Shown here piece after piece: positions 62,914-64,000 of a DNA stretch of 64,000 nt (within the stretch, counting starts at the first letter, position 1; each line of letters starts with the position of its first letter). The notes below the pieces were generated by a model, which saw only the letters and a list, made by a program, of their open reading frames with translations, ran no database searches and was not told the origin of the DNA. The stretch comes from Roseovarius pacificus (GTDB lineage Bacteria; Pseudomonadota; Alphaproteobacteria; Rhodobacterales; Rhodobacteraceae), in NCBI RefSeq assembly GCF_900142665.1, contig NZ_FRBR01000001.1, positions 558,001-622,000 on the forward strand. Reading direction: 5' to 3'. The translations under genes and the position numbers were made by a program.

Positions 62914-64000
62914 TCAACTGTCCTCTGTTTCCCGGCCCGAAGGCCGCATGGCGCGTCGCAGCGCATCGACCACAAGGCTGACTTTGCTGCCCTTGGAGCC
63001 CTTGACGAGCACGACATCGCCCGCGTCTATCATACGGCGGGCGCGGTCCGCCAGTTCCTGTGCCGTTTCGCACCATACGCCGCGCTTGTGCTCCGGCAGA
63101 ACCTGCCATAGCGCCCGCATCCGCGGGCCGACACAATGAATCACGTCCAGATCGGCGATAAAGGGCAGATCGGCCAGACCGGCATGCAGGGCGGTTTCAT
63201 CCGCGCCCAGTTCCAGCATATCGCCCAGAATGGCGATGCGCCGCCCCCTGGACACCCGCCCGACGCCATCCTCGGGCGTCGTGGCCGCCAGCACTTCGAG
63301 CGAGGCAGCCATCGAGGTGGGGTTTGCGTTGAACGCATCGTCGATCAGCGTCAGCGACAGATCGTCCACCGTATCCAGCACGATCCGCTCGCGTGTGCCC
63401 CGCCCCGCCGGGGGCCGCCACCTGGACAGATCGCGCGCCGCGAGCGTTACGTCACCGCCCAGGGCCTCGGCCACCGCCAGAACCCCAAGAGCGTTGGCCG
63501 CGAAATGCCGTCCCGGCGCCGACAGTTTCACGATTTGCGCCCCCGAGGGCAGTTCAGCCCGGATCACCGTGGCATCTGCGGTCAACTGCACCGATATCAG
63601 GCGGTATTGGCAGTCCTCGCCCGCCCCGAAGCGGAACACCGAGCCGCCCGTTGCGCATGCCGCGCCTTCGATGGTGCGCGTCACCGTTTTGTCCAGATCG
63701 CCATTGAAGATGCAGGCGCCGCCCTCTTCCAGCCCTTCGAAGATCGCCGCCTTCTCCCGCGCGATCCCGTTGAGATTCTCGAAGGCCTCCATATGCGCGG
63801 GCGCGACGGTGGTGATCATCGCCACATGGGGCCGCGCCAGGCGTGACAGCGGCGCGATTTCGCCGGGGTGGTTCATGCCGATCTCGATCACCGCGAATTC
63901 GGTCCCGGCAGGCATGCGGGCCAGCGTCAGAGGCACGCCCCAATGATTGTTATAGCTTGCCTCGGCGGCATGGGTGCGGCCCTGTCGGGACAGCACATCG
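62914..64000 (-). CDS. murF: UDP-N-acetylmuramoyl-tripeptide--D-alanyl-D-alanine ligase MurF (N-terminus beyond the window)
   Basis: About 362 C-terminal residues of the Mur ligase that adds D-Ala-D-Ala. Visible features are SYNNHWGVPLTL after the truncated ATP-binding region, IEIGMNHPGEIAPLSRL, TTVAPAHMEAF, ARDLSRWRPPAGRGTR, DDAFNANPTSMAASLEVLA and LVKGSKGSKVSLVVDAL. The frame stays open to the last base. mraY follows without a gap. The rest of the dcw cluster (murE, ftsI, ftsL, rsmH, mraZ) is expected beyond the right edge. Confidence 0.95.
   Translation of the reverse strand, partial: DVLSRQGRTHAAEASYNNHWGVPLTLARMPAGTEFAVIEIGMNHPGEIAPLSRLARPHVAMITTVAPAHMEAFENLNGIAREKAAIFEGLEEGGACIFNGDLDKTVTRTIEGAACATGGSVFRFGAGEDCQYRLISVQLTADATVIRAELPSGAQIVKLSAPGRHFAANALGVLAVAEALGGDVTLAARDLSRWRPPAGRGTRERIVLDTVDDLSLTLIDDAFNANPTSMAASLEVLAATTPEDGVGRVSRGRRIAILGDMLELGADETALHAGLADLPFIADLDVIHCVGPRMRALWQVLPEHKRGVWCETAQELADRARRMIDAGDVVLVKGSKGSKVSLVVDALRRAMRPSGRETEDS

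Overview
The window is high-GC bacterial DNA with tightly packed genes. It looks like an alphaproteobacterium of the order Rhodobacterales (Roseobacter/Rhodobacter type). The grounds are the protein sequences, the dcw order with a DUF2484 gene between murC and murB, the cobS-small gene-cobT arrangement, the LpcC-like LPS glycosyltransferase beside waaA, and CtrA-type boxes. The species cannot be named from the sequence alone. I saw no tRNA, rRNA, CRISPR array, transposase or phage gene.

Layout. 1-1806: end of a leucine-catabolism block (start of an AMP-dependent synthetase, a small LprI-like secreted protein, isovaleryl-CoA dehydrogenase). 2068-7358: a DegT-family aminotransferase, a HAD phosphatase, then glmU-glmS (UDP-GlcNAc precursor supply). 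7429-15318: lipoprotein, moaA, waaA plus LPS glycosyltransferase, M20 amidohydrolase, YeeE/YedE transporter, DUF4177 protein, DnaJ-domain protein. 15366-17845: msrB, a fasciclin protein and an ECF sigma/anti-sigma pair. 17991-23608: cobS-(secreted protein)-cobT, aminopeptidase P, DUF427 protein.

23950-43083 is the unusual part: a signalling island that I do not recognise as a described system. It opens with a receiver protein. Next comes an operon of Ser/Thr kinase, FHA protein, PP2C phosphatase and P-loop GTPase (25229-29995). A second operon holds a dynamin-like large GTPase, a small GTPase, a roadblock/LC7-like protein and an unknown protein (30162-34399). After these come an orphan LuxI-type acyl-homoserine-lactone synthase whose promoter carries a perfect TTAA-N7-TTAA CtrA box, a second receiver paralogous to the first, and a cytochrome P450. 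A flavin oxidase and a ClC channel follow, and then a membrane histidine kinase. Kinase, phosphatase, FHA reader, GTPases, roadblock fold, P450 and histidine kinase together recall actinobacterial conservons and the kinase/FHA/phosphatase trio of type VI secretion, but no secretion genes are present.

43143-64000 is the cell-envelope and division block on the minus strand: murF, mraY, murD, (BaiN-like flavoprotein and a small secreted protein), ftsW, murG, murC, (APC permease, DUF2484), murB, ddl, ftsQ, ftsA, ftsZ, terminator, lpxC, bamD, recN. Reading frames often overlap by 4 nt, so translation is probably coupled.

Two families of non-coding repeat link distant parts of the window. One has TTTTGTACGAA units spaced exactly 22 bp apart downstream of glmS, murD and mraY. 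The other is a composite element, a CCTTGTTAACAAGG palindrome followed 23 bp later by 11-bp CGGTATCRYGT units, upstream of ivd and murD. Start sites below were chosen by ribosome-binding site and family length and sometimes differ from the longest open frame.
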